Shown here one piece after another: positions 34,708 through 46,268 of a DNA stretch of 64,000 nt. The position numbers were made by a program, and so were the translations under genes. Position 1 is the stretch's first letter. Each line of letters starts with the position of its first letter. The notes under the pieces were generated by a model, which was given only the letters and a program-made list of their open reading frames with translations, did no database searches and was not told the origin of the DNA. Origin of the DNA: Inquilinus limosus (GTDB lineage Bacteria; Pseudomonadota; Alphaproteobacteria; DSM-16000; Inquilinaceae); contig NZ_NHON01000003.1 in the NCBI RefSeq assembly GCF_002195995.1, positions 124,001 to 188,000 on the forward strand, written 5' to 3'.

Positions 34708-34799
34708 CGCCACCCACCCTGCCCGTCCCGGCGCGCATCCTGTATGATCGCCGGCAGTGCGCGACCGAACGCGCCGTACCCCGCAGCAGGGAGGAGGCC

Positions 34800-35273
34800 A
34801 TGACCGCTCAGGTGAAGCCGATTCCGGACGGCTACCCGACCATCACCCCGTATCTCATCGTCCGCGGGGCCGCCGCGGCGATCGATTTCTATCGCACCGC
34901 CTTCGGCGCCGTGGAGCGGCTGCGCATGGATGCCCCCGGCGGCGCCGTCGGCCATGCCGAGCTGCTGATCGGCGACGGCCTGGTGATGCTGGCCGACGAG
35001 ATGCCGGAGATGGGCTGGTCCAGCCCGGCCGCGATGGGCGGCACGCCGGTGTCGCTGCATCTCTATGTCGAGGATGTCGACGCGGTGGTGGAGCGGGCCC
35101 TGGCCGCCGGCGCCACCCTGTCGCGGCCGGTCGCCGACCAGTTCTACGGTGACCGGCTGGGCACGGTGGTCGACCCCTTCGGCCATGTCTGGAGCGTCTC
35201 CACCCATATCGAGGACGTCACGCCGGAGGAGATGCGGCGGCGGGCGGAGGCGCTGTTCGGCGGCAAGGCATAG
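34800..35273 (+). CDS. VOC-family (glyoxalase/PhnB-like) protein
   Basis: This is a 157-residue protein with two beta-alpha-beta-beta-beta modules: TPYLIVRGAAAAIDFYRTAFGAVE... and VSLHLYVEDVDAVVERALAAGA...DPFGHVWSVSTH. This is the PhnB/glyoxalase-like group often annotated by fold only. GGGAGGAGG precedes ATG 34800. It may bind a metal or a small hydrophobic ligand. It is a single gene, with no operon partner evident. Confidence 0.92.
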   Translation: MTAQVKPIPDGYPTITPYLIVRGAAAAIDFYRTAFGAVERLRMDAPGGAVGHAELLIGDGLVMLADEMPEMGWSSPAAMGGTPVSLHLYVEDVDAVVERALAAGATLSRPVADQFYGDRLGTVVDPFGHVWSVSTHIEDVTPEEMRRRAEALFGGKA

Positions 35274-35280
35274 CGCCCGG

Positions 35281-35484
35281 TCATGGTTCCCTGTTCCGTT
35301 TGCCGTAGAGGCGATCGGCCTCGTTCACGATGGCCTGGCGGATCCAGTCGTCCTCGACCTCCTCCGGCCGGATTACGGCGACGCCCTGCCCATGCCACGC
35401 CGCGGCCCGCATCCGGCGCAGCTGCTCGATCTCCGTCGGCGGGCGCGGCTGGCGGCGCGACAGGCTGCTGCGCGGCTCGCTCAT
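35281..35484 (-). CDS. Small hypothetical protein of the repressor island
   Basis: This is a 67-residue charged protein (SEPRSSLSRRQPRPPTEIEQ at the start, IRPEEVEDDWIRQAIVNEADRLYGK at the end). ATG 35484 shares ATGA with the stop of the gene before it. It belongs to a three-gene leftward string reading away from the S24 repressor, as in phage early regions. I recognise no family. Confidence 0.55.
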   Translation of the reverse strand: MSEPRSSLSRRQPRPPTEIEQLRRMRAAAWHGQGVAVIRPEEVEDDWIRQAIVNEADRLYGKRNREP

Positions 35485-35708
35485 CGCAGCCACCTCATCA
35501 CCTCGGAGGCGTGGCCGCCGGCGCCCCGGAGAGCCGGCCCACCGCTGCGCAGGGCCAGCGCGGCGGCGATCACCGCCTGCAGCCGGCGGCTGTGCTCGAC
35601 CAGCACGACCAGGTCGTCGACCAGCTGCGCCAGCGCTTCGGCCGGCAGCGCCGCGACGACCGCGACCGGCATGCCCTCGATCTGGTCGAGGGTCGGCAAG
35701 GTGCTCAT
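35481..35708 (-). CDS. Small hypothetical protein of the repressor island
   Basis: This is a 75-residue, mainly helical protein (TLDQIEGMPVAVVAALPAEALAQLVDDLVVLVEHSRRLQAVIAAAL). AGGAGATCC-type sequence stands before ATG 35708 (GGATAGGGAGATCCTC on the minus strand). Overlap with the next gene suggests one operon. Similar short proteins occur between Cro-like and replication genes in prophages, but no function can be assigned. Confidence 0.6.
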   Translation of the reverse strand: MSTLPTLDQIEGMPVAVVAALPAEALAQLVDDLVVLVEHSRRLQAVIAAALALRSGGPALRGAGGHASEVMRWLR

Positions 35709-35742
35709 GAGGATCTCCCTATCCGGGGATGGTTTGCGGGGG

Positions 35743-35973
35743 TCAAGGCTGCTCCTCCAGGATGTGCAGCCGGACCAGCAGGTCGTAGTCGACGCCGGCG
35801 ATGCCGCGCCGGGCGGCTGCGGCGACGAAGCGGGGCCAGTAGCGCACCGGGACCGACCGGCGCACCCGCATCATCCGCAGATGCTGCGGCGACACGCCGA
35901 GATCGGCGGAGAGATGGCCCTGCCTCGGCCAGCGGGTGAACAGGTCGTCGAAGCTCGTGATGATCGTGTCCAT
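35743..35973 (-). CDS. Cro-like DNA-binding protein
   Basis: This is a 76-residue protein. SFDDLFTRWPRQGHLSADLGVSPQHLRMMRVRRSVPVRYWPRFVAAAARRG fits a compact Cro/YdaS-type helix-turn-helix in which the recognition helix follows VSPQH. It is divergent to the S24 repressor at 36047, and the palindrome GATACGTTTCGTATC lies between them. This is the genetic layout of a lambda-like switch, so the two proteins probably compete for the operator. Confidence 0.7.
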   Translation of the reverse strand: MDTIITSFDDLFTRWPRQGHLSADLGVSPQHLRMMRVRRSVPVRYWPRFVAAAARRGIAGVDYDLLVRLHILEEQP

Positions 35974-35981
35974 GTCATGAC

Positions 35982-35996
35982 GATACGTTTCGTATC
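35982..35996. promoter_or_regulatory. Operator O1, GATACG-TTT-CGTATC
   Basis: A perfect 6-bp palindrome with a 3-bp centre, 8 bp from the Cro-like start. Two further sites of the pattern GATACG-N3-CGTATT flank the other end of the repressor gene. A degenerate half site (AATACGAAA) is at 36007. Confidence 0.7.
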
Positions 35997-36046
35997 TAGT
36001 TAATGCAATACGAAATGAATTGTTCTCACGTTACAAAACGTGCTAA

Positions 36047-36667
36047 ATGCCCGGCATGCTGGAGCCGCATCAACGCCTGGTGCTGGCCCGGACCAAGGCC
36101 GGTCACGAGACCGCTGCGGACGCCGCCCGCGCCTTCGGCTGGAGCCCGATCACCTATCGCGCCCATGAATCCGGGCTGCGTGGCCTGCGCCGCGACGCCG
36201 CCGGGCGCTATGCCGCCGCCTTCGGCGTCTCCGAGGCCTGGCTGCTGACCGGTGAGGGCGCGCCGGCCGGGCTGCGCCCGATGGTGCCCGTGGTCGGCCA
36301 TGTCGGCGCCGGGGCCGAGGTCCACATGTTCGAAGGCGACCAGTCAACCGAGCGGATCGACGAGGCGGACGCCCCTCCGGCGGCCGACGAGCACACCGTC
36401 GCCGTCATCGTCCGCGGCGATTCGATGGCCCCCGCCTTCCGCGACCGCGACATCATCTACTACCGCAACGTCCAGGCCGACCCGGACCAGCTGATCGGCC
36501 GGGAATGCGTGATCCGCCTGGCTGATGGCCGGACCTTCGTGAAGATCCTGATGCGTGGCAGCGCCGCCGGCCTGTTCACCCTGTTCAGCTACAACGCGCC
36601 CCTGATCTCCGATGTCGCGATCGAATGGGCGCTGCCCGTGAAATGGGTCATGCGCGACCAGCCGTGA
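36047..36667 (+). CDS. S24-family (CI/LexA-like) transcriptional repressor
   Basis: This is a 206-residue repressor. The N-terminal XRE-type domain reads HQRLVLARTKAGHETAADAARAFGWSPITYRAHESGLRGL. The C-terminal S24 fold reads VPVVGHVGAGAEV..., with the catalytic Ser in VRGDSMAPAFRD and Lys in RTFVKILMRG, so RecA-stimulated or intrinsic self-cleavage is possible. A scissile Ala-Gly type bond would lie at about GHVGAGAEV. There is no ribosome site before ATG 36047, which suggests a leaderless or weakly translated message. Operators flank the gene on both sides. Confidence 0.9.
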   Translation: MPGMLEPHQRLVLARTKAGHETAADAARAFGWSPITYRAHESGLRGLRRDAAGRYAAAFGVSEAWLLTGEGAPAGLRPMVPVVGHVGAGAEVHMFEGDQSTERIDEADAPPAADEHTVAVIVRGDSMAPAFRDRDIIYYRNVQADPDQLIGRECVIRLADGRTFVKILMRGSAAGLFTLFSYNAPLISDVAIEWALPVKWVMRDQP

Positions 36668-36712
36668 GATACGATACGTATTGACTCGCGGAAGAATGAT
36701 ACGTAACGTATT
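36668..36712. promoter_or_regulatory. Operators O2 and O3 over a predicted promoter
   Basis: O2 GATACG-ATA-CGTATT (36668-36682) and O3 GATACG-TAA-CGTATT (36698-36712) are 30 bp apart. Between and over them lies TTGACT (36681-36686), 17 bp, then TAACGT (36704-36709), a plausible rightward sigma-70 promoter. O2 touches the -35 and O3 covers the -10, the geometry of direct repression. Confidence 0.6.
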
Positions 36713-36729
36713 CATCGGCTCTGTCATGA

Positions 36730-39026
<2,297 letters not shown>

Positions 39027-39037
39027 GGCCCCCTCCC

Positions 39038-39169
39038 CTACAGCACCCCCGCCGACAGCTTGCTCACCACCTCGGCCGGGCGGCGGGTGTCGGTCTTGGC
39101 GAAGATGCTCTTGAGCTGGCTGCGCACCGTCAGCGGCGAAACACCGTCGACCGCGGCGATCCCGGCCGC
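39038..39169 (-). pseudogene. C-terminal fragment of a LuxR-type regulator
   Basis: About 44 codons, AAGIAAVDGVSPLTVRSQLK... ending SKLSAGVL and TAG 39038, are the recognition-helix half of a LuxR (GerE) DNA-binding domain. Upstream of 39170 the frame enters the MITE, and the rest of the gene is absent, so insertion (perhaps with deletion) destroyed it. Confidence 0.75.
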
Positions 39170-39457
39170 TAGAGCGGGATGAATTGAGGTCGGATCACGC
39201 CACTGCATCCGGCACCGGTTCACAGGATGACGAGCGTCTTCACATTGCCTCTCCCGCCTGGCGAGACCTTTTCAGAATTCCAAACACCGTCATTGCGAGC
39301 GCAGCGAAGCAATCCAGGGGCCAGTCCGCACCGGCCCCTGGATTGCTTCGTCGGCTTCGCCTCACGGCGAGAGGTCGCGTTATGAAAAAGGTCTCGCAAG
39401 CGGGAGAGGCAACGCCCATCCATCGGCCGTGATCTCACCCAAAATCATCCTGCTCTA
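39170..39457. mobile_element. MITE-like element, copy 2 (288 bp)
   Basis: TAGAGCGGGATGAATTGAGG at the left and, reverse-complemented, TAGAGCAGGATGATTTTGGG at the right are inverted ends flanked by TA. The interior has CGTCATTGCGAGCGCAGCGA and a long hairpin ending GGATTGCTTCG. It is clearly homologous along its length to 19480-19765. It cuts a LuxR gene on its left and supplies the TAG stop of the efflux gene on its right. Confidence 0.85.
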
Positions 39458-40894
39458 GCTGCCTGCGGCGGCCTTGACCGATCCGGCCGTCCAGCCGCCG
39501 CCCAGCGCCTTGTAGAGGGCGACCGCCGCCTGCAGCCGGTCCGACTTGGCCTGCACCAGCTGGTCGCGGGCGGAGAAATAGCTCTGCTGCGCGTTCAGCA
39601 CGGTCAGCAGGTCGACCGCGCCCGCCGTGTACTGCGCCTCGGACAGGCGGAAGGCCTCGCGCGCCTGAGTGACCACCTCCTGCTGCGCCTGATAGGCCAG
39701 GGCGGTCTGCCGGGTGGCGATCAGCGCGTTCTCGACATCGCCGAAGGCGGCCAGCACGGTCTTCACATAGGTCTGGCCCAGCTCCTGGTACTGCGCCTCG
39801 GACAGCTGGACCTGGCCGCGCAGCGCGCCCCCCTCGAAGATCGGCTGGGTCAGCCCGGCGGCGAGGCTGTAGAGCGTGTTGGCGGAGTTGAACAGGGTGC
39901 CGAGCGCGGCGCTCTGGAAGCCGCCAGACCCGGTCAGCTGGATCGAGGGGAACAGGGCGGCCTTCGCCTCCTTCACGTTGAACCGGGCCGCGGCCAGCAG
40001 CGCATCGGCGTTCTGGACGTCCGGCCGGCGGTCGAGCAGCGAGGACGGCAGCCCGGCGCCGATGGTCGGCACATCCAGCCCGTCGAGCGGCTGGCGGCCG
40101 AGCGACAGCCGCTCCGGCGGCTCGCCCAGCAGCAGCGCCAAGGCCGTCTCCGACTGCTGGCGCTGCTGCTCCAGCGGCGGGATCACGGCCTTCTGCTGCG
40201 CCACCACCGTGCGCTGCTGCGCCACGTTGAGGGCCGAGGCGGCGCCCGCCTGCTCCTGCGCCAGCACGATGTTCAGCACCTGCTGGGCGTTGGCCAGGTT
40301 GTCCTTGGCGATCGCCAGCCGGTCCTGGAACTCCAGGATCTGCATATAGGTCGTGGCCGTGCTGGCGGTGACCGTCAGGGCCACGGTGTCGCGGTCGTAG
40401 CGGCTGGCCAGGGCCGAGGCCTGCGCCGATTGCAGCGCCGACCGGTTCCTGCCCCACAGGTCGATCTCGTAGCTGGCCGAGAGCTGGGCCGAGAACTGGT
40501 CGCTGACCGTCCGGCTGGTCGTCGAGGAGCCGAACCCGCTGACGGTGCGCTCGGGCGAGACCGAGTGCGAGGCGTCGCCATTGGCGCCGACGCTGGGCAG
40601 CAGCGGCGCGCCGGCGATCCGCGCCTGGGCGTCGGCCTGCAGCACCCGGGCGGCGGCGGCGCCGATGTCCTGGTTGTTGCGCTGGGCGGTCTGGATCAGC
40701 CGGTCGAGCTGCGGCGACCCGAAGGCCCGCCACCAGGCGGTGTCCGGCCAGGAGGTGCCGGCCGGCCCCTCGGCCTTCCAGCCGCCCGGGATGTCGAGAG
40801 CGGGCTTGTCGTCCTCCGGCCCCGCGCAGCCGGCGAGGATGGTGATGGCGACGATCGCCGCGAGGGAACGGGAGAAGCGGGTCGGGCGCGGCAT
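39455..40894 (-). CDS. Outer-membrane efflux lipoprotein (NodT/OprM type)
   Basis: This is a 479-residue TolC-like channel. Lipobox: LAAIVAITILAGCAG, so Cys21 would be acylated. OEP repeats follow with WWRAFGSPQLDRLI, YEIDLWGRNR, GEPPERL, RRPDVQNADALLAAARFNVKEAKAALFPSI and DVENALIATRQTAL. ATG 40894 is two bases after the MacB stop. The TAG stop comes from the MITE end, so the last residues (GGGWTAGSVKAAAGS) may be shortened compared with relatives. With MacA and MacB it forms a tripartite exporter. Confidence 0.93.
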   Translation of the reverse strand: MPRPTRFSRSLAAIVAITILAGCAGPEDDKPALDIPGGWKAEGPAGTSWPDTAWWRAFGSPQLDRLIQTAQRNNQDIGAAAARVLQADAQARIAGAPLLPSVGANGDASHSVSPERTVSGFGSSTTSRTVSDQFSAQLSASYEIDLWGRNRSALQSAQASALASRYDRDTVALTVTASTATTYMQILEFQDRLAIAKDNLANAQQVLNIVLAQEQAGAASALNVAQQRTVVAQQKAVIPPLEQQRQQSETALALLLGEPPERLSLGRQPLDGLDVPTIGAGLPSSLLDRRPDVQNADALLAAARFNVKEAKAALFPSIQLTGSGGFQSAALGTLFNSANTLYSLAAGLTQPIFEGGALRGQVQLSEAQYQELGQTYVKTVLAAFGDVENALIATRQTALAYQAQQEVVTQAREAFRLSEAQYTAGAVDLLTVLNAQQSYFSARDQLVQAKSDRLQAAVALYKALGGGWTAGSVKAAAGS

Positions 40895-40896
40895 GG

Positions 40897-42909
40897 TCAC
40901 TCGGCAGAAAGGGCGACGACGGGGTCGAGGGTGGCGGCCTTGCGTGCCGGCATGTAGCCGAAGATCAGGCCGGTGAGGAAGGCACAACCGAAGGCCAGCA
41001 GCACCGGCCCGGGCGAGAACTGGATCGGCGTGCCCAGCGCCTGCAGCGCCGCGGCCACCGCCAGCCCGCCGGCGACGCCGATGGCGCCGCCGATCGCCGA
41101 GACCACCACGGATTCGGTGATGAACTGCTGCAGGATGTCCCGCATCCGGGCGCCGGTCGCCATCCGCACCCCGATCTCACGCGTCCGTTCGGTGACGCTG
41201 ACCAGCATGATGTTCATCACGCCGATGCCGCCGACCAAGAGCGAGATGGCGGCCACCGAGCCGAGCAGGATGGTCAGGGTGTTCTGCGTCGCCGACACGG
41301 TCTCGATCAGCGACGACATGTTGCGGATCTGCACGTCCTGGCGGCGGTGCCGCGCCTCGAGCAGGTCCTGCGCGTCGGCCTGGGTCTCGTTGATCCGCGC
41401 CACATCCTCGACCTGCACCGTGATCGAGCGGACGAAGCGCTTCCCGAACACCCGCAGGCTGCCGGTCGACAGCGGCATGAAGGCGATGTCGTCCTGGTCG
41501 GCGCCATAGGGCGTGGCGCCCTTTGCCGCCATCAGCCCGATCACCTGGAACGGGATGTTGTTGACCAGGACATAGCGCCCCAGCGGGTCGACGCCGTCCG
41601 GGAACAGGATCCGGGCCACGGTCTGGCCCAGCACGATCACCGGGGCGTAGCCGGCATCGTCCGCGGCGGAGACGAAGCTGCCGCGTTCGACCGGCCAGCT
41701 GCGGGCCTTGGTGAAGTCCGGCGTCGTGGCGTCGGCCTGGGTCGAGTAGTCGGTGTTGCCGTGGCGCAGGGTGACGGTGCCGGTCAGCTCCGGCACCGCG
41801 GCGGCGACATTGGGCAGGCCGGCCAGCGCCCTGGCATCCTCGGGCACCAGCGTCGCGATCACGCCGTCGGCCGTGCGGTTGTTGCTCTGCGCCGGCCGGA
41901 TCAGCAGCAGGTCGGTGCCCATGGCGGAGATGCGGTCGACCACCGACTGCTTCGCCCCGTCGCCGATCGCCAGCATGGCGATCACGGCGCCGACGCCGAT
42001 GACGATGCCGAGCAGCGTCAGGACCGTGCGGAACATGTTGGTGCGCAGGGCCCGCAGCGCCATCTTCACCGCCTCCGCCATGTCGGCCACGCCCAGCTTG
42101 CCGGCATCGCCGCCCTGGGTCACATCGGCCCCGGCCGAGGCGACGGCCGGCGCGCGCGGGCCGCTGTCGCCGACGATGCGGCCGTCGCGGATCTCGATCA
42201 GCCGGTGCGCATGCTCCGCCACCGCCCGGTCATGGGTGATCAGGATGACGGTGCGGCCGGCATCGCTCATCCGCTGCAGCAGCGCCATCACCTCGGTGCC
42301 GCTGCGGCTGTCCAGCGCGCCGGTCGGCTCGTCGGCCAGGATCACCCGGCCGCCATTCATCAGCGCCCGGGCGATCGAGACGCGCTGCTGCTGGCCGCCC
42401 GACAGCTGGTTCGGCCGGTGGTCGGTGCGCTCGGCCAGGCCCAGCGAGGCCAGCAGCTGCTCCGCCCGCTCCCGCCGCTCGGCGGCGGCGATGCCGGCAT
42501 AGATCGCCGGCACCTCGACATTCTCGGCCGCGGTGGCCGACGGGATCAGGTTGTAGCTCTGGAAGATGAAACCGAAGGTCTCGCGCCGCAGATGCGCCAG
42601 GGCGTCCCGGTCCAGCGTCGCCACGTCGGTGCCTTCGACCGTGTAGGTGCCGGTGGTCGGCCGGTCGAGGCAGCCGAGGATGTTCATCAGCGTCGACTTG
42701 CCGGAGCCGGAGGTGCCCATGATGGCGACGAACTCGCCGGCATGGATGTCCAGCGAGATGCCGTGCAGCACCTCCACCGCCAGGTCGCCGTTGACATAGG
42801 TCTTGGTGACGTCGCGCAGCGACACCAGCGGCCGGGCGGAGGCCGGGCCGGACATCGTTGCCGGCGTCCGGTCACCGGCTGCCACCGGCGGGGGCTCGCG
42901 GATATCCAT
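40897..42909 (-). CDS. macB: MacB-type ABC exporter (ATPase fused to permease)
   Basis: This is a 670-residue protein. The N-terminal ATPase has [36 protein letters not shown] and LITHD. The C-terminal permease has four helices ([22 protein letters not shown], then three near the end from [22 protein letters not shown]) around a large periplasmic domain, ending [20 protein letters not shown]. It exports macrolides, peptides or siderophores with MacA and the outer-membrane factor. The start ATG 42909 shares a base with the MacA stop. An extra N-terminal about 28-residue Pro/Ala-rich segment precedes the ATPase. Confidence 0.95.
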   Translation of the reverse strand: MDIREPPPVAAGDRTPATMSGPASARPLVSLRDVTKTYVNGDLAVEVLHGISLDIHAGEFVAIMGTSGSGKSTLMNILGCLDRPTTGTYTVEGTDVATLDRDALAHLRRETFGFIFQSYNLIPSATAAENVEVPAIYAGIAAAERRERAEQLLASLGLAERTDHRPNQLSGGQQQRVSIARALMNGGRVILADEPTGALDSRSGTEVMALLQRMSDAGRTVILITHDRAVAEHAHRLIEIRDGRIVGDSGPRAPAVASAGADVTQGGDAGKLGVADMAEAVKMALRALRTNMFRTVLTLLGIVIGVGAVIAMLAIGDGAKQSVVDRISAMGTDLLLIRPAQSNNRTADGVIATLVPEDARALAGLPNVAAAVPELTGTVTLRHGNTDYSTQADATTPDFTKARSWPVERGSFVSAADDAGYAPVIVLGQTVARILFPDGVDPLGRYVLVNNIPFQVIGLMAAKGATPYGADQDDIAFMPLSTGSLRVFGKRFVRSITVQVEDVARINETQADAQDLLEARHRRQDVQIRNMSSLIETVSATQNTLTILLGSVAAISLLVGGIGVMNIMLVSVTERTREIGVRMATGARMRDILQQFITESVVVSAIGGAIGVAGGLAVAAALQALGTPIQFSPGPVLLAFGCAFLTGLIFGYMPARKAATLDPVVALSAE

Positions 42910-44168
42910 CAGACCCTCGGGCGCCGGGCCGGGCCGGGAGCCGCGTCGACGCCCTGCCGGCGGGAGCCGGTGATCACCTGCTCGCCGGGTTCGAGCCCGC
43001 TCAGGACCTCCGCCTGCGCCCGGTTGGTGACGCCGACGGTCACGGTGCGGGTCTCGACCGACCCGCTCGGCTTCAGCACGCGGACCGTGGCCCGCCCCGG
43101 CGCGGCCGAGGAGGTGCCGGGCGAAAGGCCCGACAACGCCGCGACCGGCACCAGCAGCGTGTCCTGGGCGGCGGCCGAGACGAAGAACACCTGCGCCGTC
43201 ATCTGCGTCATCAGCGCGCCGTCCTGGTTCGGCACGTCGAACAGCGCGTTGTAGAGCACGACGTTGTTGACCACCTCCGGCGTCGGCTGGATCTGCCGCA
43301 GCGCGCCGTACCAGCGCTTGTCGGGCATGCCGAGCGTGGTGAAATAGGCGGTCATGCCCAGCCGCAGCCGGCTGACATCGGCCTCGGAGACCTGCGCCTC
43401 GACGGTCATGGTCGTCAGGTCGGCGACCTGGACGATGATCGGCGCCGACTGGTTGGCGTTCAGGGTCTGGCCCCTGCGCGCCGATTGCGACACCACCGTG
43501 CCATCGATCGGCGCATAGATCTTGGTGTAGCCGAGATTGGCCTCGTCGCCCTTCAGCGTCGATTCGATCTGGCGGGTCTGGGCATCGATCGCGCCCAGCT
43601 GAGCCTGGGCCGCGGTCAGCGCCGCCTCGGCCACCTGCACCGCGTCGTCGCTCGTGGCGCGGGAGGCCTTCAGGTTGCGCTGCCGCTCGGCCTGCTGCCG
43701 GGCCAGCACCAATTGCCCCTCCTTCTCCGCCCGCTGGGCGGCGAGGTTGGCGAGTTGGGCTCGGTCGGCCTCGACCCGCGACTGGTAGACGGTGGGGTCG
43801 ATCTCGGCCAGCAGGTCGCCCGCCTTCACCCGGTCGCCGATCGCGACATGCAGCGTCCTCAGCTGGCCGGAAACCTGGGTGCCGACATCGACATAGCTGA
43901 CCGGCTGCAGCGTCCCCAGCGCCGTGATCGCGTCCTCGATGTCGCCGCGCTCGGCCGTGGCGGTGAGCCAGAGCTGGTCCGGCGCCGCCGCCCGGCCCCA
44001 GCGATACCAGGCGCCGCCGGCCACGATGAGGCCGAGGACCAGCAGCGCCAGGAACAGGAAGCGGCGCCGGCGGGAGGGCCTGGCGCGCCCCGCCTTGGCC
44101 GATCCCGGCGAGGACGGCGATACCGTCTCCCGCAGCCTCGGCTCGATCTCAGTCCTGGTGTCCGGCAT
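42909..44168 (-). CDS. macA: MacA-type periplasmic adaptor
   Basis: This is a 419-residue membrane-fusion protein with one N-terminal anchor ([20 protein letters not shown]). A biotinyl-lipoyl half ([28 protein letters not shown]) follows, then a helical hairpin (about 125-205), the second lipoyl half ([21 protein letters not shown]) and beta-barrel and membrane-proximal domains. ATG 44168 is the start. It is first in the macA-macB-outer-membrane-factor operon. Substrate not predictable. Confidence 0.94.
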   Translation of the reverse strand: MPDTRTEIEPRLRETVSPSSPGSAKAGRARPSRRRRFLFLALLVLGLIVAGGAWYRWGRAAAPDQLWLTATAERGDIEDAITALGTLQPVSYVDVGTQVSGQLRTLHVAIGDRVKAGDLLAEIDPTVYQSRVEADRAQLANLAAQRAEKEGQLVLARQQAERQRNLKASRATSDDAVQVAEAALTAAQAQLGAIDAQTRQIESTLKGDEANLGYTKIYAPIDGTVVSQSARRGQTLNANQSAPIIVQVADLTTMTVEAQVSEADVSRLRLGMTAYFTTLGMPDKRWYGALRQIQPTPEVVNNVVLYNALFDVPNQDGALMTQMTAQVFFVSAAAQDTLLVPVAALSGLSPGTSSAAPGRATVRVLKPSGSVETRTVTVGVTNRAQAEVLSGLEPGEQVITGSRRQGVDAAPGPARRPRV

Positions 44169-44341
44169 TCCCCCTCGGCCCGCAATCGTGTCGCCCCTTC
44201 ACGGTCCGGCTGGCGAATTCCGGCGCGGGGGCCGGCTGTCGTATGGCTGGTCTGGCCGAGGCAAGCCCATTATACCGGTTTCCGGGTCTTCCGGCCCCAG
44301 ACTCCGACACGGCTTTCTCCGACACGGCATTCGAGGCAGGC

Positions 44342-44647
44342 ATGGCCCGTGCGGCCGCCATCGCGGTCTTCGGCATTCTCCTGGCGGCCCGGGCCGAGGC
44401 CGCGCCGGCCTCCTGCGGGCCGCATGACGTGGTGGTCGACTATCTGGCCCGCACCTTCCAGGAGATGCCGGCCGGCGCCGGCACCGCCAACAGCGGCGGC
44501 CGGGTCGAGCTGTTCACCGCGCCGAAGGGGCGGAGCTGGACCCTGCTCTACACCGGGCCGGATGGGCAGGCCTGCATGATCGCGGCCGGCCGCGGCTGGG
44601 CCCCGCCCCTGCCCGGCCCGGACGACGAGACCGTCAAGCCGCGCTGA
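44342..44647 (+). CDS. Small exported hypothetical protein
   Basis: This is a 101-residue protein with a signal peptide (MARAAAIAVFGILLAARAEA before APASCG). The mature form has two cysteines (ASCGPHD and QACMIAAG) that could form a disulfide, and a core YLARTFQEMPAGAGTANSGG...LFTAPKGRSWTLLYTGPDG. It resembles short periplasmic proteins common in alphaproteobacteria with no known role. The frame is open to 44243 but the signal peptide sets ATG 44342. It ends 2 bp before the convergent DUF192 gene. Confidence 0.7.
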   Translation: MARAAAIAVFGILLAARAEAAPASCGPHDVVVDYLARTFQEMPAGAGTANSGGRVELFTAPKGRSWTLLYTGPDGQACMIAAGRGWAPPLPGPDDETVKPR

Positions 44648-44649
44648 TC

Positions 44650-45123
44650 TCAGCTCTTCGTCGCGGCGATCAGCGGATGGACCACCCGGTCGCCCGGCTT
44701 GATGTCGAGGAAGCGGGCGATGCCGCCGTTCAGCTCCAGCACCGCCTTGGCCGGCCCCTCGGAGGTGCGCGGATCCAGGGTCTGCGGCGGCGCCTTCTCG
44801 ACGATGTTGGCGATGGTGCCGTCGGTGCGGATGAAGATCATGTCGAGCGGGATCAGCGTGTTCTTCATCCAGAAGGCCCGCGGCTCGGGCCGGTCGAACA
44901 CGAACAGCATGCCGGCATCGGGGGCCATCTTCTCGCGGAACATCAGGCCGCGCTCCTGCTGCGCCGGCGTCAGCGCCAGCTCGACCGTGAAGTGGAAGCT
45001 CTTGCCCGCCGCGGTCTCGATGGTGAGGTCGCTGTCCTTCGACGGGGCGGCCGGCGCCTCCTGCGCCCGCACGGGGCCGATGGCGAGGAGAACCAGGGCG
45101 AAAGCGGCGAGCAGCGTCTTCAT
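44650..45123 (-). CDS. DUF192 family exported protein
   Basis: This is a 157-residue protein. The signal peptide is TLLAAFALVLLAIGPVRA before QEAPAA. The DUF192 core follows: FTVELALTPAQQERGLMFREKM, GMLFVFDRPEPRAFWMKNTLIPLDMIFI and AVLELNGG, ending in GDRV. The function of the family is unknown. ATG 45123 is chosen because of the signal peptide; the frame is open to 45150. It is last in a leftward series after the deacetylase gene. Confidence 0.92.
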   Translation of the reverse strand: MKTLLAAFALVLLAIGPVRAQEAPAAPSKDSDLTIETAAGKSFHFTVELALTPAQQERGLMFREKMAPDAGMLFVFDRPEPRAFWMKNTLIPLDMIFIRTDGTIANIVEKAPPQTLDPRTSEGPAKAVLELNGGIARFLDIKPGDRVVHPLIAATKS

Positions 45124-45154
45124 CGGTCGTCCCATTCCGTCAGGGGCCATCTCG

Positions 45155-46261
45155 TCACGGCGCCATGGCGGCGCGGATCACGTCCTGGACCTCGGCCCGA
45201 ACCGGGCCCGGCCGGGGAGCATCGTCCATCCGCTCGAACCAGGCCGGCTCGGGCGGGGTGCCGCGGCGGCGCGACCAGGACAGGCCGGCCAGCACCGCGC
45301 GGGATTCCGCGGTCAGCGGCGCCGCCGGGTCGAGGCCGTTGAGCACCGCCCACACCCCGGCCCAGCAGCGGCCGACGGTCCAGGGATTGTAGCCCCCGCC
45401 GCCGAGTACCAGGAGACGCGGCGCGACGTCGCGCACCGCCGCCACCACATCCCACAGGGCGCGGTTGGACAGCGACAGGCGGCTCAGCGGGTCGTCATGC
45501 AGCGCGTCGGCGCCGCATTGCAGCACCACGATCTGCGGCCGGAAGGCCTCGACCAGGGGCAGCAGCGCCTGGTCGCGCACCGCCGCCATCTCGCCGTCGT
45601 TCAGCTCGCGCGGCACGGCCAAGTTACGGGCATTGCCGCCGCCGCGGTCGTCGACCGTGCCGGTGAAGGGCCAGCGCTTCGCCTCATGCACCGAGACGGT
45701 CAGCACCCGGGCGTCGCCGGCGAAGGCATCCTGCACCCCGTCGCCGTGATGCGCGTCGACATCGAGATAGGCGATGCGGTCGACGCCCTGGTCCAGCAGC
45801 GACAGGATGGCCAGCACCGGGTCGTTGAAGTAGCAGAAGCCGGAGGCGCGGTCGGGCCGGCCGTGATGCAGCCCGCCGGCCGGGCTGTAGACCACCGCCC
45901 CCTCGGCCGCGAGGCCGGCGCCGAGCAGGGAGGAGCCGCAGGCCGTGGCCGGCCGGCGGAACACCTCGCCGAAGATCGGGTTCTCGACCCCGCCGAGATT
46001 GTGCCGCTGCCGGCGCGCCGGATCGAGATCCTGGTCGCGCTCGGCGTCCTGCACCGCCGCGACATAGTCCGGGTGGTGGAACCGGGTGAGGGCCGCGGTC
46101 TCCGCCAGCGGTCCGACGCGGTACTGGCCATCCGCCAGCCAGCCCTGGGCGCGGATCAGGTCGAGGGCGGTCGACACCCGCGGGATGGCCAGCGGGTGCT
46201 TCGGCCCGTAGCTGGAATGCCGATAGACCTCGCTGCCGATCAGGATCGGCCGCGCCGCCAT
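45155..46261 (-). CDS. Histone deacetylase/AcuC-family protein
   Basis: This is a 368-residue zinc hydrolase of the arginase/deacetylase fold. Active-site pieces: AGGLHHGRPDRASGFCYFNDP (paired His, metal neighbours), YLDVDAHHGDGVQDAF (metal Asp and His), VLQCGADALHDDPL (Asp) and LVLGGGGYNPWTV (catalytic Tyr). Bacterial members act on acetylated small molecules, polyamines or AcsA. The start ATG 46261 lies 7 bp after the SecF stop codon, so it may be co-transcribed with secDF. Confidence 0.93.
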   Translation of the reverse strand: MAARPILIGSEVYRHSSYGPKHPLAIPRVSTALDLIRAQGWLADGQYRVGPLAETAALTRFHHPDYVAAVQDAERDQDLDPARRQRHNLGGVENPIFGEVFRRPATACGSSLLGAGLAAEGAVVYSPAGGLHHGRPDRASGFCYFNDPVLAILSLLDQGVDRIAYLDVDAHHGDGVQDAFAGDARVLTVSVHEAKRWPFTGTVDDRGGGNARNLAVPRELNDGEMAAVRDQALLPLVEAFRPQIVVLQCGADALHDDPLSRLSLSNRALWDVVAAVRDVAPRLLVLGGGGYNPWTVGRCWAGVWAVLNGLDPAAPLTAESRAVLAGLSWSRRRGTPPEPAWFERMDDAPRPGPVRAEVQDVIRAAMAP

Positions 46262-46268
46262 CGCCGGG

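Noticed and set aside
36344-36729. Minus-strand frame starting MTEPMNTLRIIL with GGGAGGAAAG before it
   Set aside because: Despite a good ribosome site the frame is antisense to the S24 repressor and becomes Gly/Ala/Val-rich shadow sequence; the N-terminal codons are just the operators read backwards.
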